This document shows positions 46,244 to 59,400 of a stretch of 64,000 nucleotides of DNA, one piece after another (the stretch's first letter is position 1; each line of letters opens with the position of its first letter). This DNA is from Promethearchaeota archaeon. Lineage in GTDB: Archaea > Asgardarchaeota > Lokiarchaeia > Sigyniarchaeales > Promethearchaeaceae. The stretch is from the NCBI GenBank assembly GCA_016933055.1, contig JAFGBS010000028.1, forward strand, positions 186,001-250,000, in the 5' to 3' direction. The notes under the pieces were generated by a model. The model searched no databases, was not told the origin of the DNA, and worked only from the letters and a program-made list of their open reading frames with translations. The position numbers and the translations under genes were made by a program.

Positions 46244-47179
46244 ATGTATGATACAAACACAGATAAATACTCAAGATTTCTGATTGTCAGTGATGTACAT
46301 GGTTTAGTCAAGGAATTCACTCAATTCCTCGCTCTAATGCAAAAAAAATACAATGACACTATACGATATTGCGTACAATTAGGGGACTTCTTTAAAGGCA
46401 GGAATGTGATTCGCAATAAAAAAACTTATTCATTTTGGAAGGATACATCAATTTTCAAGGAATTTCCATTTCCAATTTTTAGCGTGAAAGGAAATGAGGA
46501 TATTAATATCCCTGAATCATGGTGGAGTGGGGGTATGCTGAGTCTACTTCCAAATTTAACTGAATTCCAGTTGGATAGATTTAATTCCATCCCATTGCAT
46601 TATTTTGAAGAAGATGGAGAGAAAATCCGTGAATTGGGAGTGGGAAAATTGATTCGTCTAAATATGCCACGAAAGAGACATAAAGATGAATATTATCCCA
46701 TGTTTAATTGTACGTACGAAAAGAACTCACCTATAGCTCCTATTTTAGAATCAGATAGACCCGTTGATTTCATGTTATCCCATGTTCCACCATATGGCTT
46801 ATTAGATAGAACGAGAGACGCAATAACACATAAACACATTCGCAATACAGGGAGTAAATTACTTCGTCTTATCATCGATAAAAGACACCCTCAAGTTATT
46901 TTTTTTGGTCACAACCATTATTGTAATTACAAATTCTTTGGTGAGATGTTAGTAATTTCTGTCGATAAATTCTGTAGAAAAATGCCTTACGAATTCTCTT
47001 CAACTAATGAATACTCTACAATTACAAAAAAAGTTGATTCAGAAGAAGAGGTCAATGGATTTAGTTATTGTGTTGTTACCGAAAAAGAAGAATCTTATCT
47101 AATTGAAATATATCGTAGAAATCAATTAGTCTTTCAGTATGATATGTTACAACAAAATATCTTATACTCAGCGTTCTGA
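46244..47179 (+). CDS. Calcineurin-like metallophosphoesterase
   Basis: The 311-aa protein has the metal-site motifs in order: SDVHG (17-21), QLGDFFKGRN, KGNED (with Glu replacing His of the usual GNH), LSHVPPYG and FFGHNHY. The fold and motifs are those of dimetal phosphoesterases. The substrate may be a nucleotide, phosphoprotein or small phosphate and cannot be told. No signal peptide is present, so it is cytosolic. GGGGAG precedes the ATG. It overlaps the convergent hydrolase gene by 12 bp. Confidence 0.88.
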   Translation: MYDTNTDKYSRFLIVSDVHGLVKEFTQFLALMQKKYNDTIRYCVQLGDFFKGRNVIRNKKTYSFWKDTSIFKEFPFPIFSVKGNEDINIPESWWSGGMLSLLPNLTEFQLDRFNSIPLHYFEEDGEKIRELGVGKLIRLNMPRKRHKDEYYPMFNCTYEKNSPIAPILESDRPVDFMLSHVPPYGLLDRTRDAITHKHIRNTGSKLLRLIIDKRHPQVIFFGHNHYCNYKFFGEMLVISVDKFCRKMPYEFSSTNEYSTITKKVDSEEEVNGFSYCVVTEKEESYLIEIYRRNQLVFQYDMLQQNILYSAF

Positions 47180-47998
47180 TCCTAAATCGCAATAATTCTC
47201 TAGCCAATTTAATATACGGTTCATTACTTGATTTTTTGCCAAAATATAATTATGTCCACCTCTTGCAAGTAAAAAATAGTCCTTTTTTTCCAAACCAAAT
47301 GCTGCTACATTGGTCCAAAAATTGTTCACTGCTACAATTTGATCGTCTTTAGAATGGATTAAAAGAAGCTTTTTTCGTATGAACTGACTAGATGGATTAT
47401 ATCGCAAAAGTCCAGTCATACTAAATATATCCATACCACCCAATTTACTTCGTAATTTCCATATTTTTCTTTGGAGAGGATTAAATCCATTAAAGAAGTC
47501 TGCAGGGCTTGATATTGCTCCTAGCGCTATCAAGTGTGTAATGTGCGGTATTTGATTTCCGGTAGTTAATGCAAGCAATGCTCCCAAAGACCATCCAATA
47601 AGAATTATTCTGGATTGATCAACATACTTTTTAAGTTGAAAATATTGGACTAAATGTTTAAGATCATTTTGCATTCCGTGTACATCAGATCTGTTACCCT
47701 CGGATCTGGAATGCCCTCTTAAATTCACCATAATTACAGCATAGCCATGATTAACGAGAGATCGGGCAGCATATGCCAACCTACGGGCTTTGGATCGGTA
47801 TCCATGCAGTAAAATTGCAATAGGTAGTGCATTAGTTAATTGGGATCCATTAGGTAACACTTCAAATCCAGTAATCCGGTCATTAGGGCTAATTTCGATT
47901 GTAAATGGGGTTATCTTTTTGGATTCTCTATGTAATTTCATCATTTGCACGAAATGCATTTCTAATGCCAGATTTTTGCACAGTTTCGTTTCTCTCAC
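47168..47998 (-). CDS. Alpha/beta hydrolase
   Basis: The 276-aa protein has the alpha/beta-hydrolase pattern: an oxyanion-strand LLHGYRSKA (64-72), NLRGHSRSEG, the nucleophile elbow GWSLGA with S137, the acid in HSKDD near 228 and the base in GGHNY near 256. It is of the type of esterases and acylglycerol lipases. It is cytosolic, with no visible signal peptide. The N-terminal 45 residues vary in the family and M14 is an alternative start. Substrate unknown. Confidence 0.88.
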   Translation of the reverse strand: MRETKLCKNLALEMHFVQMMKLHRESKKITPFTIEISPNDRITGFEVLPNGSQLTNALPIAILLHGYRSKARRLAYAARSLVNHGYAVIMVNLRGHSRSEGNRSDVHGMQNDLKHLVQYFQLKKYVDQSRIILIGWSLGALLALTTGNQIPHITHLIALGAISSPADFFNGFNPLQRKIWKLRSKLGGMDIFSMTGLLRYNPSSQFIRKKLLLIHSKDDQIVAVNNFWTNVAAFGLEKKDYFLLARGGHNYILAKNQVMNRILNWLENYCDLGSER

Positions 47999-48079
47999 CT
48001 AAATATCATCATAATATGAACTTGTTGAAGTTATTTCTATTATCATAATCTTCATTAGTGGTAACTTCTTTTTTTTCAT

Positions 48080-48748
48080 GTGTATTCATTTGCAGTAACT
48101 GCTTCATCAATAAAAAAAAAAATTATCACCCTAATCCTACTTGCATTGAATGTCGGTACATTTATTGTTGTGAATGTATATTTGGGACAATTATATTTAC
48201 TTCAATTAGCTCAAAACAATTTACTTATCTCACTAGGAGAATACTATCGTCTTTTTACTTCTATGTTTGTTCATGCTGACATTTATCATCTTTTATCAAA
48301 TATGGTTTTTTTGGTCATATTTGGTCTTCTAGTTGAAAATAAGTATTCAGTAATTCAATACTTGTCAATTTATATTTTTTCGGGATTAATCGGTAATATT
48401 GTGTCATATTTTGTGTTACCTAGAGAAATTTTCTCACTAGGAGCTTCTGGATGCATATTTGGAGTTCTCGGAGCCTATTATGTTTCTTTTACGGAATATG
48501 ATCGATCTATGATTTTATATGCCATAGTTTCATCTTTGGTGATGGTTGGGTTATCCATTGGTACGACAGTAAATTCCTGGGCTCATCTTTTCGGTGCAAT
48601 TGGAGGACTCTTTTTGGGATGGATTTTTACTCTGTATAAACGCAAAAAGAAAAATAAAACTAAAACCGATTATTATGATGGAAATCAATTTAGTTATACA
48701 GATATGGAAAATATAGAAGATGATGATGAAGAGATTGAGGATTATTAG
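48080..48748 (+). CDS. Rhomboid-family intramembrane serine protease
   Basis: The 222-aa protein has six to seven spans and the rhomboid signatures: the HADIYHLLSN loop/helix (65-74), the catalytic serine in GASG (S123) and the catalytic histidine in AHLFGAIGG (H169). Rhomboids cut single-span membrane proteins. Several candidate single-span surface proteins lie in this window, but no direct link is shown. The acidic C-terminal tail (about 197-222) is cytoplasmic. No Shine-Dalgarno is evident before the ATG. Confidence 0.93.
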   Translation: MYSFAVTASSIKKKIITLILLALNVGTFIVVNVYLGQLYLLQLAQNNLLISLGEYYRLFTSMFVHADIYHLLSNMVFLVIFGLLVENKYSVIQYLSIYIFSGLIGNIVSYFVLPREIFSLGASGCIFGVLGAYYVSFTEYDRSMILYAIVSSLVMVGLSIGTTVNSWAHLFGAIGGLFLGWIFTLYKRKKKNKTKTDYYDGNQFSYTDMENIEDDDEEIEDY

Positions 48749-48760
48749 AATTTTTTAGAT

Positions 48761-49912
48761 CTAGTAATTTCGGAGTATTTCTTCCTCAATTTCTCTTTTC
48801 TTTTTTCTTGTTCGCTCCTTGAGTGCAAGAAATAATTCTGAATAAATCATTTTTAAGAGTTGCACTTCTCTTGTTAATGCAACTCGGTTCTCCATTTTAT
48901 TTTCATAGATGATTTTTACGATATTTAGTAAATAGCTAGGGAAAAAAGATTTCACATAAAAATCGCTCTTTAAACAATAATACTCCTTTTTATCCTCACC
49001 TTGGATTACGATGATTAAATCATTTTCATATAAGGTTTTCAGAATATAATCTACGTCTCGGACACCTTTAGACGCGAGATTTTCAAAATCAGAACGAGTG
49101 ATAACTGCCACCCGCAACAGCTTTAATAATTCATAAATCTGAGTATCCAAAATCACCTTTTCAATGATTTGTAATGCGTCCTCATCAGATGGAAGATAAC
49201 CAGAAAAGAATTTTGTAACCTCTTTTTGATAACTGTGCTTAAGTGCAGATGGTAATCCTCTAGTGTCTATTGAATCGAATTGATCGACTGGTGGGATTCG
49301 CTCAAATATGATATCTTTAAGAAAAAAAATCCATAAGTTACCCTCGATCATTCCCATCCGAATAATGCCTAATTTTTCTAAACCCATCAATGTAGGTTCA
49401 ACGTCAAAAAAACCCCCTTCGTAAATTTCTTCGATTTTACGCACCAAGTGAGATTTTTCAATGACTGCAGTTTTTCGTAAAATGTCCAGAATTATCCGCC
49501 GAAGATCATTTTGAAAGAGCCAAGATAATTTTTGTTCATCATTTAGCATATAATAGCGCTCAACTGCATTATAAAAAAGTGCTATATTGTCCAAATATTC
49601 ATTATTATGTAGATTTTGAATTATTAACTGCAAAGATTCAATATATCCATCTTCATAGTTATCTGTTCTTTCCTTTCTATCTATTACTAAAACAAAATAA
49701 TAATTACCGTCAGGACCGGATCTATAGGATAAATATTTTGTATTGTCTATAATAGTCTCAACCAGAAAAGATGGCGCATTTTCCTTAGCTATATGATGTG
49801 CATATAAGTGGATTAAATTTGCATCTGAAATATGTACATCATGTGGATATTGAGTAATGGTTCGGATTCCCTTAGTTTCATCCCAAAAACAAATTATGAG
49901 ACCTCTAGGCAA
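48761..49912 (-). CDS. Longin-like N-terminal domain plus winged-helix regions, unknown
   Basis: The 383-aa protein begins with PRGLIICFWDETKGIRTI, a strand-turn-strand followed by helices and strands (about 1-110) that resembles longin/roadblock-like domains. The rest is helical with likely winged-helix segments, for example LRRIILDILRKTAVIEKSHL and LLKLLRVAVITRSDFENLA. It ends in a basic coiled segment (KERTRKKKREIEEEIL). I chose TTG at 49912 because GGAGG lies nine bases ahead, inside the upstream gene; a TTG at 49936 would give 391 residues. Similar longin-wHTH combinations occur next to GTPases in Asgard genomes. It is coupled to the small membrane protein upstream. Confidence 0.6.
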   Translation of the reverse strand: MPRGLIICFWDETKGIRTITQYPHDVHISDANLIHLYAHHIAKENAPSFLVETIIDNTKYLSYRSGPDGNYYFVLVIDRKERTDNYEDGYIESLQLIIQNLHNNEYLDNIALFYNAVERYYMLNDEQKLSWLFQNDLRRIILDILRKTAVIEKSHLVRKIEEIYEGGFFDVEPTLMGLEKLGIIRMGMIEGNLWIFFLKDIIFERIPPVDQFDSIDTRGLPSALKHSYQKEVTKFFSGYLPSDEDALQIIEKVILDTQIYELLKLLRVAVITRSDFENLASKGVRDVDYILKTLYENDLIIVIQGEDKKEYYCLKSDFYVKSFFPSYLLNIVKIIYENKMENRVALTREVQLLKMIYSELFLALKERTRKKKREIEEEILRNY

Positions 49913-49913
49913 T

Positions 49914-50318
49914 TTATGATTCCTCCAACTTTTCAAAATTTAACTCTGAAAGAGGATAATGCATGTCTACTTTTCGCCAAATAAGTTCCATCTTTTGTAT
50001 AACTAACTCTTTTCTTTGGGAAATTTTCAATTTACGATTAATATTCTTATTTCTCTTAATAAAATGTTCTAAATTGCCAGCAATTCGAAGAAACTTAGGT
50101 TTCACCAAGTTCTGGACAAATTTGATGCATGAAATAATAAGGAATATTACTATAGGTAATCCTAGGGAACTTCCAACGATAATCAGTAAAATAATTTTAC
50201 CATCTATAGTGGGGACTATAGATATACTGAGATTATAATATCCCATTAATCCCAAACAAATGGTGGAAATAATTAGTAAAACTAATACACTCAGAAGAAA
50301 TACATAACTGTGTTTCAT
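49914..50318 (-). CDS. Small two-span membrane protein
   Basis: This 134-aa protein has spans at about 5-27 and 43-67 and a basic, helical cytoplasmic part (about 75-134). Its stop lies one base before the likely TTG of the longin-like gene, and that gene's Shine-Dalgarno is inside this coding region, so the two are translated together. It may serve as a membrane anchor for that protein. It is divergent from the giant gene. Confidence 0.7.
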   Translation of the reverse strand: MKHSYVFLLSVLVLLIISTICLGLMGYYNLSISIVPTIDGKIILLIIVGSSLGLPIVIFLIISCIKFVQNLVKPKFLRIAGNLEHFIKRNKNINRKLKISQRKELVIQKMELIWRKVDMHYPLSELNFEKLEES

Positions 50319-50401
50319 TACGATCTTGTGTGTATACAGAAATTTAAAATATTTTCTAATATCAAGGCATTAGAATGGGATTTTCTACTAGGAGATACCT
50401 C

Positions 50402-50412
50402 TAAATTTAAAA
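50402..50412 (+). promoter_or_regulatory. Possible TATA box of the giant membrane-protein gene
   Basis: TAAATTTAAAA is centred about 33 bases before the ATG at 50440. The only Shine-Dalgarno-like GAGGAG in the leader lies more than 20 bases from that ATG, so a leaderless or short-leader transcript is likely. Confidence 0.35.
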
Positions 50413-50439
50413 TGAGGAGTTACTCTTTTATCTTATACC

Positions 50440-53400
50440 ATGAATGATTTTGGGGTAAATTCTAAGAACGAAAAAATCAAGAAATTAACCGACGCGCTTT
50501 GGAGATTTTGGTGGTTAGTTTTATTTCTTTTTATATTACCCATAGGAATTGCTGGTATAATTGGATTTAGTGTAAATCGAATTTTGGCATCAAAAATTTC
50601 GTGGATAAATGAGTTCTCTTATTCTCTTTTTCTATTGCTAATACCGATATTTCTTCTAGTTTTTTTAATACCGTATGAAAAATACCGTAAACATAAGTTC
50701 TTTATTTCTACAAATCTACCCACCTATAAACACGTAATATTCTTCACATTAATCCCCCTTATACCCCAATTGTACTATCAAATCGTAAAGATCATATTAG
50801 TTAGACTAAATATTGAATATTCAATATTTTTTGGAGATTTAGGGCTCTTTAATAGGATTTTAACTCCCATGGTTTCTATAATAACTATTGGTTTTTATCT
50901 CTATACTCGAAAACCTTCATCAGCAGTAATATTTTCTACCACTATAAAAACGATTGACAAAATTGTCATTATCTTATATCTAACGATACAAAGCATTTCA
51001 ATAGTGATATTCCCTAATCGATTGAATTTGCCTTTCTTAATCCTGAATGCTTTGCTGTTTACTGTTTTCATGGGAGTATTTCATTTTGGTCTAATTAAAA
51101 ACTCCTCCACAGAGGAAAAATTACCATTAGATTTCAAAATTCGCTTACTGTTTAATATTTGTACTGTTATGGGTCTGATTTGTTCGATTTTGTTGATTGG
51201 ATGGATCTTCTGGTTGTATTACGCACTTGATATATACATTATCATTATGCAGACACCTTTAATTCTCATTCTTTCCCTAAAAGGTATGATTATATATTCT
51301 TATAATCAAGTACTAAATACTCAATTATCGGATACGGTTAAATCACAGAAATCATTACCGGTAATCAATTCATTCTTGGCATTTATTCTAATTCTGGTTT
51401 GTATTTGCTTTTTTATCTACTCCTGGAATCAATTGATATTCGAAATAATAACTATTGCGTATCTAATTATAATTTTCATTTGGATAGGATTAGATTACCG
51501 AACTAAGATTATATCAACAATTAATGCAAAAATAGCAAGCTTGCTTTCCTCCCTGTTATTAATTAGTTTAATCACCATTATTATTCCAATAGCACCTATA
51601 TATCAAATAACAATTGGTTCTGTATTACTGTACCTCGATCTGGCACTATTATCTTATTGGAGAATACTTGATAGAAATAAAATAGCAGTAATTCATGCAT
51701 TTTTATTTTCGGCAATAATTTTAGAGGTCTTTTATACACTATGGGACTTAGTGGTAGTTCGATTAGAATCCCTACTAACAAATCCCAGTTTAATTATATG
51801 GTTGCGAGTTTTTTTGTTTTCGTTTGCATTTTTAGTATCAACAATATTATCATTATTTCGAGTCGTGTTGAAAAGATTCAAAGGAAAAGTATCTCGATTT
51901 ATAAAATGGGTATTTTTAGTTGTACATTTTATGCTTGGGGTGGCTATAACTGGAATAGTGTATCTCACACTCGGAAAAATAATCGTAGGAGTGTTAGAAC
52001 CATTCTGGATTTTCTTCAAGATTCTCGCTCCGTTAATTATATATATCCCAATAAACGTTGGAGTATTCAAAATCTATTATAAATATGGAATATATTCCAG
52101 ACGTAGCATAATTAATATCGATGCATATAGTATTAACTTAATTTCTTTACTCTTAGGAATTTCAGCCGTAATTTTTTTACGATCAGTGGGCTCCTATCTA
52201 ATTTTAGGATTTTTATTCACAATTAGCATTATATTACATCTATACTTAAAGAAAAAAAATCAATTTCTGGAAGATTTAACCTATCAGAAATGGATGGTAG
52301 TCTTTCATCCATTAATGCTTTTTGAAATAAACATAGGATTATTACTTATTTTTATCCAAAATTTGTCGTTAAGTGTCTCCCTTTCGATTTTTACTGCAAT
52401 GCTAATTACCCAAGTTGTGCTATTTGTGTTTAGAAAGCTGAAGTTTCTATTCGGTGACCGATTTGCTATCTCTTATAATATACTTTCAATTATGCTGCAA
52501 GGTATTTTTCTTCCCATATATTTAGATTCAATTATTGATGCTTTCATAATTAATCTGGGCGCTGAACTTACCACTTTCCTTTCATTTTTATGCCCTATTA
52601 CCATAATTTCAATATATTTACTGATTTTTTTCACCTATAGTTTAAGAAATGGAATTTTGACTTCAAAAATTGCTGTTAAATTTACAAACTTATTGTATTT
52701 TTCGACATATATCATGTTCTCATTGATTCCTACCTACGTTCTTCAAATACTTCAGCAAAACCCTATCACAGGAAGATTTTTATCTGAAATATTCTATTTT
52801 TCCGCTTCCTTACTTGTTTGGATTCTGTTCGATAGCTTTACTATTCATGGAATGATATTTGGACCAAAAAAGTGGATATTGCTAGCGATTGAAGACAGTA
52901 TATTTCTAGAAAATCCTACCAAGAAAAAAATATTTCAAATACAATCTGCAACTGGAATTGAGTTAATTTTTAATTCAGAAAATGAAGTAAAGATCGATGA
53001 TTCAGTGGTCTCGAAATATTTAAACCGACCAGAACTATTCTACGAGCCCAAAAACACTTCAGATCTTTTGTTAGGCCATTTTTCTTGGGTCCTTTCTGTT
53101 TTTGTAAATCTGATATCTGTACTATATGTAATTCAGACAACAAATATAATTCAGATTTCTTTTGGTTTAGCACTTTTTCTTCCTGGATTATTGTCTTATG
53201 TGACGCTTATTCTATTATACAAGTTCAAGATTGTAAAAAATCCATTAAAACAAATTTTCTACAATGTTAATTTTATTTATAATATTTTTTCTGGTGCTGT
53301 AATACTATTTCCCATCATTCAACAACCCTTGATTTCTATATTAGGAATTACTAATGCCTCTCTTGTCGCACTAGTCTGTTCAGCAGCTTTTGCATTTTCA

Positions 53401-56400
53401 TCTTTCCATATTCTTAAGAAAAGATTGGTTTCTCGCACTCCAGGCTTCTATTATATCACATTATTTATTCTATGGGTGCTATTCTCCACGATTTTAATTA
53501 TTTCTATTTCATTTACTGCCAGTGTATTATCAAGCGTTGAAGGATTAGAAAATACCTTCCTTGTCGCGGTATTTTCAAACTCCTTTTTTATTGTCTTTTT
53601 GACACTTAGTTTCATTACTCTAGCCTTTCTGGGTGCTATAGGTTATATTTTCAAGTATAACACTGTAATTTTGCAACGGGTCCCGATATATACATTTTTT
53701 ACAGAGGAAGAGCTAAAGAACGGAGAAATATCTAAGCAAGAATTAGAATTTTTAGAAAAACGAGGTTTTGCTTCAAAAAAGACTGAGGATTTCTTAAAAG
53801 AACGCGTCAAGTTGTTAAAAACTTTCAAATTTCGACATTATGCTAGCATTTTCACATATATGATTTCTCCCATTTCCTTGTTCATTTTAGGAATTCTTGC
53901 GGGGAATTTAGGATACGCATTATTTACACGTTCTCTGTTGTTAGAAGCTTTTGTTGCTTATTTATTGAGCATCCTATTAGGTTTCACAATAGATAATAGA
54001 TGGACAAAATATGTTAATCGCGAGTTAAACAATCAAATCCGATGCATAGTGTGGATCATTTTTCAAGTTATTATATCCATTTCCGTTGCTTTATTACTAG
54101 AATTAACGTGGTATGGTCGAATTCTCCTTTTTCTGCAAATTTATTCCATATTAATGCCCCCATTAAATTATTTTTTAAAAAATGCAGGATTTAAAGTAAT
54201 AAAATGGACAGAACGCACTGAGGAATTTACAAAATTACTAATGGTTATTACATCGACCGCATATTTAGCCAATCTCTCCTTAAGTACATTCTTCATCCAT
54301 TTACATTCATCTACAACAAAGATCTTAGGATATGTCCCCTTTTTATTGCTGATAGTTCATATCATATTCCATATCACCTATTTTCGGAAAGAAACATCCC
54401 TTAAACGCTTTTATCGAACCTACAATTTATCATTTCCCTTTATCATGATCAGCCTGTACTTAATTAGATACCAAACACAAATATACGAACTTTTTCCACC
54501 TTGGGTGCCGGTTCTTTCTATAATTTCTCCGATTTTATCTGTTATATTGTTATGGTTTGCGTTATTCTATTATTATTCCATGGTTAAACAATTCAATATT
54601 ATTCTGAATTTCTTCTACCAATTTATTCTTATTTTTATTGGGTCTATCTATATTCTTCACTTAGTCATAATTCCCCTAAGCACTCAGTATGGTTATGGAT
54701 ATTTACATACTGATCAGATATTGGTAAGTTGTGCTATAACGTTTATTGGTTTTTACTATATACGTAAGGCAGCATATTTCGAGATATACAAAGGCTTTTT
54801 GCAAGAGGAACCTGTTCGATTCCGCTCTATAGGGATTATTGCTGGAATATTGCGTACTGTAGGAGTTATTTTATTCGTTGGTTCTATCCTAAGATTAGTA
54901 AATGTCATCTTTAATATCGCAATAACTCGTTGGACTATAACAACTTTAAATCTCTGGCAATTATCATTAATAAATTCCATTTTTAATTGGTCATTGGCTA
55001 GTTTTCTAGGTCTATTTTTATTTCTCTTCTTCTTAAAAGGATATTTCAAAAATTTTGACCAATATTCTTATAATTCTCGATTTATAATTCGCATTTTTAC
55101 CGTGCTTGCAGCATCTTTTGCAGTAGGAATGACAGTTATTCTTTATGAAACTACATATTTATTTGCATTGCCGCCTATATTAGTCGGTTGTTATTTTTGG
55201 CTATATTTTATTCAGAAAAAGAATCCTTATAGAGCAAACTTAACCATAGGCGCAGCAAAATCCATTCTGGTCTTTTTCTTCGTCTTCTGGACGTTGCATC
55301 AATATATTTTCAGATATTTATTTGGATCAATACTTATTTCTTCATCTCTTCTAACTACCATAGAATTATTACTATCTGCTGGCATCACTGGATTTGTATT
55401 TTCCCGGACCTTCCAAAATATTATCCTAAAAGGAAAAAATACCTTCTCCTGGATATTATTAGTGAGTTCAGTTAGTGCTATTTGTTATAGTTGCTTTCTT
55501 TCTTTGGATAATCTTGGACTTATAATTTCAGAACCGACAATAGAATTGGATTTCACCTTAAATTTGACTCTTACTCTTAATTTTGGGATTTTATTATTGT
55601 ATCTAGCTGTGGCTGTCCATCAATGGAAAATATCAAAAAAGATTTGGGATGTAGCATGGTGGTTATGGTTGTTCCTACCAATAATTAACTTCACGATTAT
55701 TTATCAATCTATAAGGGGTATAGATACTATTACAGAATCATTTTTTGTATTTGGATTAGAGGTTTCTGGTTCCGTATTATTAACAATAATAATATCTACA
55801 TTACTATATTTACCCATTATTTTAACCAAGTTTCAGAAAGCATACAAATGGTTTTTCTTTTTAACATGGATTGAAGCGATTCCCGTATGGATCTGGCTAG
55901 CTCCAAACATATTTCGAGATCCTAATTCTATATATTTATCTCCCTTATTTGTAACTGGATTATCTTTAATTTCTGCTGTTCCACTTCTATTTTCATTAAA
56001 ATATTGGAGAATAATTGCGGGAGTATGGATATTAATTGCTCTAATAAATGCGATGTTTCTTTCTATTTTGATTGACATTAGTTTTATCCCAGACATGATT
56101 ATGGATGTTTTTATCCATATCACTGTTTATGGTTTGTACATTATCATTTTCATATCTAACCCCCTCATAAGAGAAAGCTGGAAGAATTATGATTATGGGA
56201 TCCTGGTAGGATATCTATTGATGATTATAGGTGCATCCGTAGTAGTATTCGGATTTTCGTATGTGCTTACCCTTGATTATTTATACGCAATCAGCATCTC
56301 TGCTTTTTTCACCGGGATAATCATGATATCTGGCAGATATGTCAAATTAATCCATAACAGACTCAATCCTTATGCGGTTTTACTAATGGCAGCAGGTATT

Positions 56401-59400
56401 GGATTAGGATCTTTTCTATTTTTATACGAATTTAAGTTATTTCCAGTTAATCTTGATTTTACTTGGACTTTCCTTAATCAAACACTCCAAAATACCGTTT
56501 TTCCATTCTCCATAGCATTGATTTCATCCGGCGGAATTATACTGCTAGCACAAGCCCGTCAGTTAATAAATAAAAAACACTGGCGTTTAATGTATGCTTT
56601 TTTTGCTGTTGGAATTGGGGTTGCTATTGGTTCAGTGTTAGATAGTCTATTAGATTTGCCGAACCCTTTATTTGCAGCCATTGTGACTTTTTGGAGTGTA
56701 TTATCCTCATATCCAACATTTAGATATAAAAAACCAATCTTTTGGGGTCTATTTCCCCTTTTTATTGCATCATTGTCTGTTTATGGCTTTGAACAATTGA
56801 ATATAGGCTTTAATTGGTCATTTCACACCATTATTGGTGTGAACTACACATTTTGGATATTTTCCTTCAGTCTAGCGTCTCTTATTATTCATAAAGTGGT
56901 TAGTTTGTATTTCATGAGAAAATACCTCAAAGTTACAAGAGAATTAACTGATATGGGGATTTCAGATTATAAAACACTTCCGTTCGATGATGAGGACGAT
57001 GTATTGATGATACAGCAAAAGGAAATAGCAGTAAATTTAATTCAATCCTTGGAAATTTTACCACAATTTTACACTACCCCTCGTAAAATAGCTTCCTTAT
57101 ATTCTCTATTTTTATCTTTATCTCTGTATTCACTAAGTTATTTCATTTCTTTTATTACACCAATACCGTTGCTATTTCAAATTGAAGTATTCATTTTTTT
57201 GATTTCAGTCAGCACATTCATTAATCTAGCATACATTAAACGAAATGATATCTTTCAAAATCTGCATACTATTCGTTTTATTCGATTTATTGCTACGAAC
57301 TTGTTGTACGCTTCCATTTTGTACGGAATCATTATTCTTAATCGAATTATAATTCCGATTATCCCTGAATTAGTTAGCGGATTTTCCCTCACTGCAAATC
57401 TTACACTTTCTTTGAATATAGCATTAGATAGCATATTTTTTTATGTGATATTCATCATTTTAAGTCAATGGATTGCTTTTTATAACAAATTAATCACATT
57501 AATGGTTAAAATTATCAGTTGGATAACTTTTATTACTGCTATTAGTTATTTCCTCTACGCAATCACCTCTTTTACATACATTGTAGTTTTAATCGTAACA
57601 ATTGGAAGTTACCTTATTGTGATCCATTTACGCAATTTTCATAAGCATTATGCTATGACTTTGCGATTGTTGACTGATACCCTCTCTTCATCATCAGAAA
57701 AAATGACCGCACTGGAAGATTATGAAGAAAATGAATATTTAGAAGCACAATCAAAAGTACTGGGAATTGATTCTCCCATCCCCATTCCCCCTCCTTTGGA
57801 AATTCACTACGAGGATCTAGCAAGTGAGGCTGACTTTATGGAAGTAAAAGAAGTTTTAGATGCAATTTTACCACTAGACTCATCAGAAATGCCCTTTACT
57901 GCAGATTCACTATCATCTCAAATATCATCCAAGAAATCCCTATCGGACACTCTTGAATTAAGAGCAAAGCAAGAAAAACGGAGTAAGATCTTATATTCTA
58001 TTATCGGATTTTTTGATGCTTGGATTAAACAAGGAATTATTTTAGAACTTTCATATCTTGCAAGCTTAATATTCTCTAATATGTTCCCAAATATTAATGA
58101 GATCTCATTATACCATGTTTATGTCTTCAGATTGTTTATGTTCCTGTGTATCGCAACTACATTTTATAATTTTAAGAAATTGATTCCTGCAAACTATCGA
58201 TTAGTAGTTGTACAAATATTATCAACTCTGTTTATGGTTACGACCATATTAACTCCCTTTTCAGTGATTTCTGTGTATGGAACAGAGCTGAATCTTATAA
58301 TTGATCGATATTACTGGTCAAATATTATGTTCCTAGTATCCATTACCATATTTCTTCTTTTACTGCAAATTCAGCTTGTAATAAGAAATTATGTAGAAAC
58401 CAAAAATGTTCATCTGCGTCAACTAATAATCGATAAATGGAATGATGTCATTCAACCAATGCTTCTCATCTTAGCCGCTTACATTATTGCAAATATTATT
58501 TCCATCAATACACCACTTATCACACGACTTATAATAGCGGCCTTAATCCTATTTACCGAAGCCATTATTGAAAAGTATATTTTAAAAATATTTAATAGAC
58601 TGACTCGTGCACGGCTTCTTCTTTATTCTTGGATTCTGATTAATATATTGGGCATAATTCAAGTCGTTCAATTCCTTCCAACCTTGAAATTCTCATGGAC
58701 GTTAGGTATATTAATGCTACTAATTCTCGCATTCCTACAATACATAACTCTATATCTCTACTACTCACTAAAGAACGAAAAAATCATCCGAACCTATAAT
58801 ATTAATCCAATAGTTTTAAACCACTTTCTATTTCGAATGATGAATAGGCATGTTGACTGGGCTAAGAAAAGGAGTCCTAAGCATCTATATCAGCAGTATG
58901 AGCATTCAGAAAAACTAATCACATATAATGATTTCATCAAACCGAAATATAATTTCATGGCTTTAATAACTTATATTCTTATTAGTGCACTGCTTTCCGC
59001 TTTAATTTACGAATCATCTATAAAATCATTCATTTTAGGATATATCACAGAGTTAAAAGCTTTGGGGGTTAGTATTAATAATCTTTCTGCTTTATGGAAC
59101 CATCCCACAGGATTGCAGCTTCTAATTTTAAGTGGATTACCTATAATCATTGCTATAATTCTATCATTTGGGCTATTTTTTCAAGATAAATTTACGTTTA
59201 GAATTCTTCATGCTATTACGCGAGATATTTTCTTGATACTTTTATGGGTTTTGATCTCTGGAGGAATTTTATTCTATTCACTCGCGCTTTTGCAATTGTG
59301 GAAAGGAATTACGTATTCAAATTTATTAACCCCTGGCATGATAGCGATCATTTCAATCGCACAATATTATACAATCTATCTTATAACCGATATCGCCATT

